In this document: positions 1-6,594 of the stretch, piece after piece | Layout of the letters: every line of letters starts with the position of its first letter | Numbering within the stretch: the first letter of the stretch is position 1 | Assembly: GCA_003250455.1 (NCBI GenBank) | Contig: QKGK01000175.1 | Coordinates: forward strand, 1 to 11,679 | Source: Chloroflexota bacterium | Lineage (GTDB): Bacteria; Chloroflexota; Anaerolineae; Anaerolineales; UBA11579 | Length of the DNA: 11,679 nt | Reading direction: 5' to 3' | Program-made: the position numbers and the translations under genes | The notes under the pieces: model-generated | What the model was told of the DNA's origin: nothing | The model's input: only the letters and a program-made list of their open reading frames with translations | Database searches by the model: none

Positions 1-92
1 TAATTAATCTAATTTAATCACCAGTTGGGGGACTCGTCAAAAAAACCGTATATCAACTGGATTATCAATTTCATAGATAACAGGAGGTAAGG

Positions 93-113
93 ATGTTTAA
101 TCAATCCAAGTAA
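93..113 (+). other. six-codon leader ORF with a perfect ribosome binding site
   Basis: An ATG at 93 opens a reading frame of only six codons (MFNQSK) closed by TAA at 111-113. It is preceded by AGGAGG at 82-87 with a 5-base spacer, which is a stronger ribosome binding site than that of the downstream collagen-like gene. It could be a translated leader peptide, the remnant of a gene that lost its reading frame, or chance. The 93 bases between its stop and the ATG at 207 hold no strong terminator or attenuator hairpin that I can see, so no mechanism is proposed. Confidence 0.25.
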
Positions 114-206
114 ATCTTGGACGCTATCTATGATTCTATTGCGATTCATTGGGGGATTAAATTGGATAAGGTACTTTTCATTTATTTAAATAAGGAGAAA
201 TTTGAG

Positions 207-926
207 ATGATACACAAGTATCTGATAAGCGGAGGGATAGTGCTGGTGCTTGTTATTCTGGTTGCCAGTTTGGCAATTGCACAAAGCGAAAATGAGACCT
301 ACTATGCATGTGTGAAAAATTCAAACGGTTCAATTCGGATGGTAAGTGAGGGTGAGAATTGCTCACACAACGAAATGCTGATCGAGTGGAACCAGGTTGG
401 GCCTCAAGGCCCACAAGGGGAACAGGGTCCCGTTGGTCCGCAGGGTCTGGTAGGTCCGCAGGGGCCAGTGGGGGAACAGGGACCGGTTGGTCCACAAGGT
501 CCAGAAGGATCATGCCCTGACAATGGGCTTGATCCAATCGCTCCATACACCGATTCAGACATACTTATCAGCAATGTCACAGTAGACGGTTTTCCAATGG
601 TTCCCTGTGACAGCGCTCCAGCACCTGTTCATATAGGCGACACAATCCAACTTGAGTTCGATTGGAGTATGGATATGAGTGAGTCCTGCCCTGGTTGCAT
701 CACGCAAATCGTGGGAGGGTTTGCATCGGACGGTGCCCCGACATTTTGTGTCGAAGTCGATAATTTCATGATTGGACACGCAACCGTCACACTACCCGCT
801 GGTTCTGCATCAGGACTTGAATACATTGCGATCGGACGACATTGGACGTATTCCTGTGAGCAAGCGTTATCATGGGGGTGGCCTTCTGGCGACCTCCCTA
901 TTATTGCAGTGGTGGCCGTCCATTAG
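207..926 (+). CDS. secreted collagen-like repeat protein
   Basis: A 239-residue exported protein of unknown function. Residues 1-26 form a signal peptide or N-terminal anchor: a short charged start, a long hydrophobic run (about 9-24) and a possible cleavage site after AIA at 23-25. Residues 32-63 match the short domain that often precedes collagen-like stretches in bacterial surface proteins (YYACVKN, then ENC and LIEWNQ). Residues 65-101 are twelve uninterrupted Gly-X-Y triplets rich in GPQ, GPV and GEQ, expected to form a short trimeric collagen-like stalk. Residues 102-239 are a beta-rich C-terminal domain with six cysteines (103, 134, 161, 164, 181, 217) that may form disulfides outside the cell. 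The start at 207 is chosen over the in-frame TTG at 117 because AAGGAG lies at 192-197 and it places the signal peptide at the N terminus. Base composition is more AT-rich than in the neighbouring genes. The gene stands alone and ends in its own terminators. Adhesion or a surface-structure role is inference. Confidence 0.85.
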   Translation: MIHKYLISGGIVLVLVILVASLAIAQSENETYYACVKNSNGSIRMVSEGENCSHNEMLIEWNQVGPQGPQGEQGPVGPQGLVGPQGPVGEQGPVGPQGPEGSCPDNGLDPIAPYTDSDILISNVTVDGFPMVPCDSAPAPVHIGDTIQLEFDWSMDMSESCPGCITQIVGGFASDGAPTFCVEVDNFMIGHATVTLPAGSASGLEYIAIGRHWTYSCEQALSWGWPSGDLPIIAVVAVH

Positions 927-991
927 GATCAGGCAGCTCTGCTGTAAAAACTGGCATAAGGTCATTACTTGAGTATTTTGTTTTGCAAACT

Positions 992-1024
992 GAAGTCGGG
1001 CGATTTCATCGCCCGACTTCTTTA
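992..1024 (+). terminator. rho-independent terminator of the collagen-like gene
   Basis: A perfect 12-bp inverted repeat, GAAGTCGGGCGA (992-1003) and TCGCCCGACTTC (1009-1020), encloses a 5-base loop and is followed by TTTAATCCTT. It lies 65 bases after the stop codon of the collagen-like gene. The stem is GC-rich at its top, and the trailing T-run is short but present on the + strand. Confidence 0.85.
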
Positions 1025-1054
1025 ATCCTTTAGCGAGTTGAGGGTGCAATGCCT

Positions 1055-1101
1055 AAAGTCAAGACTACCGGCATAGCTGGTGGTCTTGACTTTATGTTTT
1101 T
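1055..1101 (+). terminator. second tandem hairpin terminator
   Basis: AAAGTCAAGACTACC (1055-1069) pairs with GGTGGTCTTGACTTT (1079-1093) over 15 positions with one G-T wobble, around a 9-base loop. It is followed by ATGTTTTTAATATTTT, a clear T-run on the + strand. It is a backup terminator behind the one at 992 and protects the convergent gene at 1172-2410 from read-through. Confidence 0.75.
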
Positions 1102-1130
1102 AATATTTTCAATTTCCGAACACCATATTT

Positions 1131-1163
1131 CAAAAGTCTCGCGAGAAGCGCTCTCAGCGCGAC
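1131..1163 (-). terminator. possible terminator of the exonuclease gene
   Basis: Just past the stop codon of the - strand exonuclease lie two small inverted repeats: GCGCT/AGCGC (1148-1152 and 1156-1160) and the palindrome TCTCGCGAGA (1137-1146). Read on the - strand they are followed by CTTTTG. The arms are short and the T-run is only four bases, so this is a weak call. Confidence 0.35.
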
Positions 1164-1171
1164 CTAATCTC

Positions 1172-2410
1172 TCATTCCTTATCTGAATGACGTTCCAACT
1201 TATCCTGTAAACGCGCCTGCCGGTGTTCGAATAAAGGCTTCCACTGGATCTTTTCCACGAACGGGGTACCCGGCATGTTCAGGATCGCCAGCGCGGCCTG
1301 TGTCCAGCGCAGGGCTTCCGCATAATTCTTCTCGGTATGTTCAAAATGCTTGGCCAGTTCTTCGTGGGCGTACATCTCCCGGTCGGCAGCCGCCTGCCAC
1401 CACAGCGATAGCGCCAGGGGCATCTCGCCGCGCCGCTTGTGCACGAAAGAAAGCCGCTTCATCACCTGGGATTTCATCTCCCCCGGCATGGAGGATTCCA
1501 GGCTGCGTTCCATAATGCGGGCCGCCTGGTCCAGGTAACCGAGGTCTTCGTTCAGCTTGCCGATGGCGGCCAGGTCCAGGGCATGGGCCACGCGTCCATC
1601 CAGCGGGTCTGCCAGCAGGTGCGCGATATGGTTGGTCAGCGCTGCCAGGGTGAGGATGTCCATCGCATTGTGATAGAAGATCCCTTTCAGCGGGCGGGCA
1701 TCCCCTGAACGCAGGTACTCAAAATACAGCTCCGGGATCATATACCCCGGCGTGTCCTCCCCGGTGCGGGTCTGCTCCAGGATATGTTCTTCCAGATAGG
1801 TAAGCGTGCGGCTGGGCAGTCGGTCGCGCCATAAACGCCGCGCCAGATGCAGCAGGTCCAGGTGAGCGGTCTGCTGCAATGGGAACGGCCAGCCGTTGGT
1901 GATATAGCGGGCGTGCAGCAGCGGCAAATCGAACGACTTGCCGTTAAAGCTGACCACCGTCTCGCAGGGGGCCAGAAAATGCTCCAGGGCGTGCAGCAGG
2001 GCGGGTTCTTCTCCTGGATCGCGCATAAAGAACTGCGCCAAATGGAAATGATCCTCCTCGAAGCGCCCCACCCCGACCATGAAGGCATACGTCCCCGAAC
2101 CTCCAGCCAGGCCGGTGGTCTCGGTATCGACAAAGGCGAACTGCTGCGGGGTGTGGTGCGCGATGCGCTCATCCCCCGCCCAGGCGGAGACCAGGTCCAA
2201 GGAAGAGGACAGCAGCAAGGGCGTATTCCCCTGCTGGTAATCAAGCGGGAATTTCTCTTCCACCTGGAAGACCTCGCCATGCGGCGTGACGGCCAATTCC
2301 CCTTCCAGCAGGGACTCGATGGGGACTTTGCGCGCGGCCTTCTCCTGAGGCAGGTTCTCTGCCCCAAGCTGTACCCCCAAAGCTTTCAGTCGGTCGGATA
2401 AAGAAGGCAT
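1172..2410 (-). CDS. YprB-like DEDD-family exonuclease with TPR-like C terminus
   Basis: A predicted metal-dependent 3'-5' exonuclease of the ribonuclease H-like fold, resembling Bacillus YprB. The 412-residue length fits that family. An N-terminal region (1-90) precedes the catalytic domain (about 91-270). The Exo I motif is FVDTETTGL with D95 and E97, the Exo II motif is SFNGKSFDLPLL with D161, an HLDLLHLARRLW block contains D185, and the Exo III motif is YHNAMDILTL with H247 and D251. Residues 275-412 are helical and look like tetratricopeptide repeats (for example RLSFVHKRRGEMPLALSLW), probably a partner-binding region. The ATG at 2410 is chosen over an in-frame TTG at 2452 because it gives the family-like start MPSLSDRLKALG and a TATAAT sits only nine bases upstream. 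The substrate (DNA or RNA) cannot be told from sequence. It is transcribed alone, convergent with the collagen-like gene. Confidence 0.88.
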   Translation of the reverse strand: MPSLSDRLKALGVQLGAENLPQEKAARKVPIESLLEGELAVTPHGEVFQVEEKFPLDYQQGNTPLLLSSSLDLVSAWAGDERIAHHTPQQFAFVDTETTGLAGGSGTYAFMVGVGRFEEDHFHLAQFFMRDPGEEPALLHALEHFLAPCETVVSFNGKSFDLPLLHARYITNGWPFPLQQTAHLDLLHLARRLWRDRLPSRTLTYLEEHILEQTRTGEDTPGYMIPELYFEYLRSGDARPLKGIFYHNAMDILTLAALTNHIAHLLADPLDGRVAHALDLAAIGKLNEDLGYLDQAARIMERSLESSMPGEMKSQVMKRLSFVHKRRGEMPLALSLWWQAAADREMYAHEELAKHFEHTEKNYAEALRWTQAALAILNMPGTPFVEKIQWKPLFEHRQARLQDKLERHSDKE

Positions 2411-2419
2411 CGGACTCTG

Positions 2420-2425
2420 ATTATA
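2420..2425 (-). promoter_or_regulatory. -10 element of the exonuclease gene (near-leaderless)
   Basis: A perfect TATAAT on the - strand ends nine bases before the ATG at 2410. No convincing -35 hexamer is visible at 16-18 bases and no good Shine-Dalgarno sequence lies between it and the ATG. If used, transcription would begin within about three bases of the start codon, giving a leaderless or near-leaderless mRNA. Confidence 0.4.
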
Positions 2426-2500
2426 ACCTGAATTGAGGAGGTTATAGAACAAACGAGCAGAGATAGGAGAGGTAATCAGTTAGGGTTTCAAATTTTTCAA

Positions 2501-2583
2501 AAATTGTCCTTCCCGCGCAGACGGGAATCCACCTATAACGCCTAAACTGGATTCCCACCAAAACCGTGTGGGAATGACAATTT
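2501..2583. repeat. REP-like palindromic repeat element
   Basis: The ends AAATTGTCCTTCCC (2501-2514) and GGGAATGACAATTT (2570-2583) are inverted repeats with one mismatch. Inside are three further inverted pairs: TTCCCG/CGGGAA (2510-2515, 2522-2527), GGGAATCCA/TGGATTCCC (2523-2531, 2548-2556) and TTCCCAC/GTGGGAA (2552-2558, 2568-2574). The element can therefore fold as two hairpins or one long cruciform. The core sequence resembles the 'attcccgc...gcgggaat' REP-like repeats that are scattered between genes in many bacterial genomes. Only one copy lies in this window. Confidence 0.7.
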
Positions 2584-2638
2584 GCATGCAAACGTTCTGA
2601 TGAAGAGGTAAGAAAGCAAGTGATGCGAATTAAGCTCG

Positions 2639-2683
2639 GTAGGGGCGGGTTTCTAAAAACCGAAGGTTTTCACCCGTCCCTAC
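2639..2683. repeat. second palindromic intergenic repeat (GTAGGGG type)
   Basis: GTAGGGGCGGGT (2639-2650) and ACCCGTCCCTAC (2672-2683) are inverted repeats with one mismatch. An inner stem AAAACC-GAA-GGTTTT lies at 2656-2670. The result is a long two-tier hairpin. The A-run at 2684-2689 follows it on the + strand, so it would be preceded by Ts on the - strand and does not have the layout of a terminator for the - strand genes. It looks like a dispersed MITE-like palindrome. Confidence 0.6.
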
Positions 2684-2737
2684 AAAAAAGACTTCCATTA
2701 ATTATAAGTACATCTGCTCGGCAGAACCTGCCTGCAC

Positions 2738-3952
2738 TTAAAACTCGTCCCAGTGGCTCATCATCGGGTGCTGGTTAGGGAACAGCACCCTGGCAATTTC
2801 CCCGGCCAGGCTGGTGCAGGTTATCTCTTCCTGCCGGATAATCTCCACCGGGTTGTCCGAACCGATCAGCAGGCGGCCTAGGGCCGGACCGGCATGCAGG
2901 GTATTTTCGCCCACCGGGGTATCCGTCACCGAGACGCGCCCCGCAGCCAGTTCCAGAGAAGCGCTTTCCTCCCCGCCGTCCAGGTGCAGGCTCCCCGTCC
3001 AAGCAGCAAAGGCAGAGTTGGCCAGGCGCAGCTCGAACAGCGGCGCCAGCTTGGTCAGCGTGCTGTGCAGGTTGATGATCTTGATCTGCCAGCCGGTGTG
3101 GAAGAAGTAGCGGTCTTCCACCGTGCACGGCCCCTGCCGGACGATCTGCAGGATGGGATGCTCCTTTGGCATGGTGAAGAAATGCAGTTGCTCATAGCCG
3201 CCTTTGGCAAACAGGTCGCCCAGCACCGCCAGCCCCTGGGAAGGATTCCCGGCAGCTTCCAGACACTGCAGCGCTTTTTTGTCCTCGGTCGGCACCGCCC
3301 GTACATAGCCCAGCAGGTCTCCCTCCGGGCTGTGCCAGCCGTAAGCCCCCATTTCGCCATCCTCCAGCATCGGGTAGGTCGGGCGCACACAGCTCCCGCT
3401 GACCCTGGCAAACTCGCGGTTGTAGAGCATATTGATCGCTTCCATATCTGCCGGGCCTAATGGGCGGTAATCCACCTCCAGCGGGACCTCCGGGAGCGGC
3501 TCCGGCGGCGTATTGGCCGGGTTGAGCCTGGTGGTCACATAGTTCCAGGCGCGCCGGTAGCCAAACTTGTAGTAGTGCCTGCCGCGCAAAATGCTCACAT
3601 CGTATCCGTTCTCCCGCATGGCTTCGAAGGAGGAAACGGCCGCCTTCGCCATCAGGCCTTGCTTGCGGTAGTCCTCCAGCGTGACCACCGCGCCGATCCC
3701 ACCGGCCTTCAGCAGCACAGCGTCCACCCGCATGGGGTAGCCCCACACGCCCCAATGATGCACCAGGTCATTTCCGTCCCAGATCAGGCGGGAAACATCA
3801 AAATCATAGTGGCATCCCCCAACATATTTTTTCTGGATCTCTTCCAGGTATCCGCCCCCGGCAAAAGCATCCGAAATGATCTTGGCAACCGGCAGCAGGT
3901 GACTTATTGGATCAACCTCCGTCACCCGGTACGTAGGGGATTCACTGCTCAT
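2738..3952 (-). CDS. Eis-like GNAT N-acetyltransferase with SCP2-like C terminus
   Basis: A 404-residue acetyl-CoA-dependent acetyltransferase of the Eis-like group, with two GNAT-type domains and a sterol-carrier-like C-terminal domain. The first GNAT domain covers about 8-145. Its acetyl-CoA loop is VVTLEDYRKQGLM (89-101), followed by the helix AKAAVSSFEAMRENGYDVSIL and the family hallmark YYKFGYRRAW (127-136). A second, degenerate GNAT-like region spans about 158-285. Residues 290-400 resemble the SCP2-like lid (LGRLLIGSDNPVEII at 358-372). The start ATG is preceded by AGGAGG with a 6-base spacer. One base separates it from the stop codon of the upstream cytochrome gene (TGAGATG), so the two are almost surely cotranscribed and translationally coupled. 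Known relatives acetylate amines of aminoglycosides or protein lysines, but the substrate here is unknown and resistance should not be assumed. Confidence 0.88.
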   Translation of the reverse strand: MSSESPTYRVTEVDPISHLLPVAKIISDAFAGGGYLEEIQKKYVGGCHYDFDVSRLIWDGNDLVHHWGVWGYPMRVDAVLLKAGGIGAVVTLEDYRKQGLMAKAAVSSFEAMRENGYDVSILRGRHYYKFGYRRAWNYVTTRLNPANTPPEPLPEVPLEVDYRPLGPADMEAINMLYNREFARVSGSCVRPTYPMLEDGEMGAYGWHSPEGDLLGYVRAVPTEDKKALQCLEAAGNPSQGLAVLGDLFAKGGYEQLHFFTMPKEHPILQIVRQGPCTVEDRYFFHTGWQIKIINLHSTLTKLAPLFELRLANSAFAAWTGSLHLDGGEESASLELAAGRVSVTDTPVGENTLHAGPALGRLLIGSDNPVEIIRQEEITCTSLAGEIARVLFPNQHPMMSHWDEF

Positions 3953-3953
3953 C

Positions 3954-5729
3954 TCATTCCTCCTGGTAATGCTGGGCGGTTCCGATCAGGATCGGGGTCT
4001 TGTCGGCGCTGTCGTAAAGCGCAAAGAACTGCTGACTTTGCTCATTCGAATAGCCGCGCAGGTTCTCTGCCCAGCGGTAGCCGATCGACTGGTAGTACAG
4101 CTCAAAATTGATCGTGAACGGGCCTTCATAGGCGCTCACATCCACCGCATAGTGCAGCGTATCCCGGCCAGCGATGAAGGTCTCATCCCCGGTCACCAGC
4201 CCATAGGGAGCGATCGCCGGGTCCGCATCTGCCAGCGAGAAACCGGCTGGCAGCAGGCGGTTGTCTTTCAGGTAGCCGGCAGCTTTCAGCAAAGTGGTGG
4301 TAACCTCGTTTTCGGTGTTGTGCATGATCGCTTCGTAGATCTGCACCTGTTCCGGATCGCTGATCACATCATAATGCGGTTCGTACAGCGTGGGATCGGT
4401 GTCGTTGTCATTGCCGGCGATCTTCCCCTGCTCGTCCACTGCCCCGGATTCAAAGATGGTCGCCCCACTGCCATCCGTCACCCAGACATGCAGCCATACC
4501 CGGCGGGAGGGGAACCCGGCGGGGAATTTATGCCCGTTGCCGTTGCTCACCGACACTTCAGCGTCCAGCACACTCTCCTCCAGGGTCACATTCCCCATCC
4601 TGACGACCGTATTGGGCGGGGCGCTCAGCTGGGTCATCACCCGGTTGATGGCCGCCTGCATCTGGTCATCCTCCGCGGTGATCCCCGTAATCTCGGCATC
4701 GGCCTGCAGCAGCTTCAGCATAAAGGCATTTGCGCCGGTGAAGGAATGCTTGCGCAGGTAAGGCTGGGTCGTACTGACAATATTGGTGATCTGGGCGTCA
4801 TCCACCTGGGGCATGTGGCAGGCGCTGCACGAACCTCCCCCGGCAAAAGCGCTGTTCTGCCATTCCAGGTAAATGGTCTGCTCCGGGAACTCCCCGGCGA
4901 TCTGGTTGTCGGCATCCAGGAATGGGGTGAACAGATTGTGACAGGTGCCGCACATGGCCGCCTCGGTAATATGCTCGGACTGGACCACCTGGTATCCGCT
5001 GGCCTGGGTCATGATCTGCGCATTGGTATCTTCGATGGCGAATGGGCCATAAGAGGCACGTGCGCCCCAGTCACGGTTGAGGGCGTCGATCAGATACCCG
5101 CCGCTGTTGCTTTCCGGCTGATCAAAATTTTCCCCAGTGATCTGGTGACACACATTGCACGAGACCCCATCGGATGCCAGGTCATGCAGCAGGTTGGCCG
5201 GATTGAGAAAACCGTCCCCCAGGATCAGGGTCGGCTGTTCGTTGACCTGGGCATCAAAATGGGCCAGCGGCATGTGGCAGGTGGCGCACTTATCGGCAAT
5301 CACCGCTTCCAGCTGCGGGAATTCCTCCGTTTCGCTGCCCACGGTTGCCAGCCAGTAAGGGTCCTTGGCGGCATGCCCCATCATCGATGCCCGCCAGAGG
5401 GTGTCAAAGGAAAGCTCATTCCCCTGTGCATCCTGCAGCCCGGAATGGCAGGCGGCACAGTTGCCCGAAGCCGATACCAGGTCCGAAGAATCCTGCGCCA
5501 GCGCGGGTGGGTCAATGTTGCGGTTATTAAAGGGGATAGCCGCGGCAGTCTGCGTGTCTGTGGGGGCAGGCAATTGTGTGTCCACTGGCTGGACGGTTGG
5601 AGGAATGGTAGCTGAACCCACAGGGGCATTTCCCCCACAACCAGCCGCTGCCAAAACCACAAATAGACCTGCGGCAATTACCAATAGATGTACAACTAGT
5701 GAACTCCGTGCGATGATCCCGTTTTTCAT
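3954..5729 (-). CDS. pentaheme c-type cytochrome lipoprotein
   Basis: A 591-residue exported electron carrier. The N terminus is a lipoprotein signal: MKNGIIARSS, a hydrophobic run (11-28) and the lipobox AAGC with lipidated C31. A Pro/Thr-rich linker (35-80) tethers the domain. Five CXXCH heme sites follow: C91-H95, C148-H152, C191-H195, C260-H264 and C301-H305. After them come HSFTGANAFMLKLL (328-341) and a heme-free C-terminal domain (about 370-591) opening with the motif GNGHKFPAGFPSRRVW (397-412). This motif and arrangement occur in multiheme cytochromes of the cytochrome c554/hydroxylamine-oxidoreductase-like group. Extracytoplasmic electron transfer is a safe inference, but a specific substrate such as nitrite, sulfite or extracellular acceptors is not. 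The ATG at 5729 is chosen over the in-frame GTG at 5759 because GAGAGGAG lies just upstream and the lipoprotein signal then begins correctly. It heads a two-gene operon with the acetyltransferase. Confidence 0.9.
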   Translation of the reverse strand: MKNGIIARSSLVVHLLVIAAGLFVVLAAAGCGGNAPVGSATIPPTVQPVDTQLPAPTDTQTAAAIPFNNRNIDPPALAQDSSDLVSASGNCAACHSGLQDAQGNELSFDTLWRASMMGHAAKDPYWLATVGSETEEFPQLEAVIADKCATCHMPLAHFDAQVNEQPTLILGDGFLNPANLLHDLASDGVSCNVCHQITGENFDQPESNSGGYLIDALNRDWGARASYGPFAIEDTNAQIMTQASGYQVVQSEHITEAAMCGTCHNLFTPFLDADNQIAGEFPEQTIYLEWQNSAFAGGGSCSACHMPQVDDAQITNIVSTTQPYLRKHSFTGANAFMLKLLQADAEITGITAEDDQMQAAINRVMTQLSAPPNTVVRMGNVTLEESVLDAEVSVSNGNGHKFPAGFPSRRVWLHVWVTDGSGATIFESGAVDEQGKIAGNDNDTDPTLYEPHYDVISDPEQVQIYEAIMHNTENEVTTTLLKAAGYLKDNRLLPAGFSLADADPAIAPYGLVTGDETFIAGRDTLHYAVDVSAYEGPFTINFELYYQSIGYRWAENLRGYSNEQSQQFFALYDSADKTPILIGTAQHYQEE

Positions 5730-5767
5730 ACCGCTCCTCTCGATTGTGCAATGAATCACTAATCTTT

Positions 5768-5773
5768 ATTATA
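5768..5773 (-). promoter_or_regulatory. -10 element of the cytochrome-acetyltransferase operon
   Basis: A perfect TATAAT on the - strand lies 38 bases upstream of the cytochrome ATG at 5729, leaving a short leader that contains the GAGAGGAG ribosome binding site. No good -35 hexamer is seen at 16-18 bases, so an activator or an alternative sigma factor may be involved. Confidence 0.5.
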
Positions 5774-5834
5774 CAGTCACTCTCCTCCCACTCAGGTTAA
5801 TTCCCGGTGAATTTGGAGCGTAGCGATAAATGGC

Positions 5835-5843
5835 TGGTACAAT
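5835..5843 (+). promoter_or_regulatory. extended -10 promoter of the phosphatase-led operon
   Basis: TGG directly followed by TACAAT (5838-5843) forms an extended -10 element on the + strand. A weak -35 candidate, TTGGAG, lies 19 bases upstream. Transcription would start near 5850, about 64 bases before the phosphatase ATG. It faces away from the cytochrome promoter, so 5730-5913 is a divergent control region. Confidence 0.4.
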
Positions 5844-5913
5844 GTCCGGTATAAAAACACCGATAGACCCCCAGCCCCTTATCATTTATCCATTTCACAA
5901 TTAAGGAACCCCA

Positions 5914-6564
5914 ATGCCAGTAGTTTTATTGATCCGTCATGGAGAGAATGAATACGTCAAAAAAGGCCGCTTGGCCGGACGCAAACCAGGCGTGCATCTC
6001 AACGAGAAGGGCCGCGCCCAGGCGCAAGCCCTGGCAGACAGCCTGAAACACCTGCCCATCAAGGCCGTGTACAGCAGCCCGCTGGACCGCACGATGGAAA
6101 CCGCCGAGCCGCTGGCCAAGGCTAAAAAGCTGGAAGTGATCCCGCGTGAGGGGTTGCAGGAAGTGGATTTCGGCAAGTGGCAAGACCGCACGCTCAAGGA
6201 GCTGGCCCGCCGCAAGCTGTGGAAGACCGTGCAGTCTGCGCCCTCGCAGATGCGCTTCCCGGAAGGGGAATCATTTGCCGAAGCCCAGCAGCGCATCGCC
6301 AGCGAGCTGATCGCCCTTGCCCGGCAGCACGGTCCCAAAGACCTGTTCGCCTGCTTTGGGCACAGCGACATGATCAAGCTGGCGGTCTCCTATTTCATCG
6401 GCCAGCCGCTGGACCTGTTCCAAAGGCTGATGGTGCAGCCTGCCTCGGTTACCTCGCTCAGTATCATCCCGGATAAAGGCGCTTTTCTCATCAACCTGAA
6501 CCACGTCCCCTTCCATCTCCCCAAAGAAGCAGAAAGCAATCAGCCCGCGGAAAATAAAGATTAA
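5914..6564 (+). CDS. histidine phosphatase, MSMEG_4193 family
   Basis: A 216-residue cytoplasmic member of the histidine phosphatase (phosphoglycerate mutase-like) superfamily. The catalytic motif LIRHGE contains R8 and the phospho-accepting H9. The other pocket residues are present: R59 in SSPLDRTMETA, the acid E83 in LQEVDFGKW, and H150 in CFGHSDMIKLA. The overall pattern matches the group called MSMEG_4193 family putative phosphomutase. It is the first gene of the conserved trio with the DUF3090 and SCO1664-type genes. AAGGAA at 5903-5908 serves as ribosome binding site. The C-terminal 15 residues are polar and probably disordered. The natural substrate is unknown: a phosphatase is more likely than a true mutase, but sequence alone cannot decide. 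Confidence 0.88.
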   Translation: MPVVLLIRHGENEYVKKGRLAGRKPGVHLNEKGRAQAQALADSLKHLPIKAVYSSPLDRTMETAEPLAKAKKLEVIPREGLQEVDFGKWQDRTLKELARRKLWKTVQSAPSQMRFPEGESFAEAQQRIASELIALARQHGPKDLFACFGHSDMIKLAVSYFIGQPLDLFQRLMVQPASVTSLSIIPDKGAFLINLNHVPFHLPKEAESNQPAENKD

Positions 6565-6594
6565 AACCAAAAGAATCAGCGTACACCCAAGCAA

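Larger units (their letters stand above)
2411..2737. other. non-coding stretch between exonuclease and acetyltransferase genes
   Basis: No plausible gene is present in this 327-base stretch. It holds the exonuclease promoter at its left end and two unrelated palindromic repeat elements (2501-2583 and 2639-2683). A short hairpin with arms GGCAG and CTGCC lies at 2720-2732, just after the acetyltransferase stop codon. None of these hairpins is followed by a T-run on the - strand, so no canonical terminator for the acetyltransferase transcript is evident. Confidence 0.7.

Noticed and set aside
117..206. N-terminal extension of the collagen-like protein from a TTG codon
   Set aside because: The extension would bury the signal peptide behind 30 residues and has no ribosome binding site, while the ATG at 207 has AAGGAG and starts the signal peptide directly.
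399..510. Tandem DNA repeat or CRISPR-like periodicity
   Set aside because: The regular pattern is the Gly-X-Y codon repeat of the collagen-like segment in frame. There are no spacers or constant repeats.
1847..2401. A 184-codon open frame on the + strand opposite the exonuclease
   Set aside because: Its composition is rich in Gln, Gly and Arg, it has no ribosome binding site, and it fully overlaps a gene with clear catalytic motifs.
2411..2452. Fourteen-residue extension of the exonuclease from a TTG codon
   Set aside because: The family-like N terminus begins at the ATG at 2410, and the extension overlaps the -10 element.
2894..3460. Long + strand open frame opposite the acetyltransferase
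   Set aside because: Shadow of the acetyltransferase, with no domain signal and a biased composition.
3969..5615. A 548-codon open frame on the + strand opposite the cytochrome gene
   Set aside because: It is the complement of a gene with five heme motifs and a lipoprotein signal. Its translation has no recognisable domain and arises from the codon bias of the real gene.
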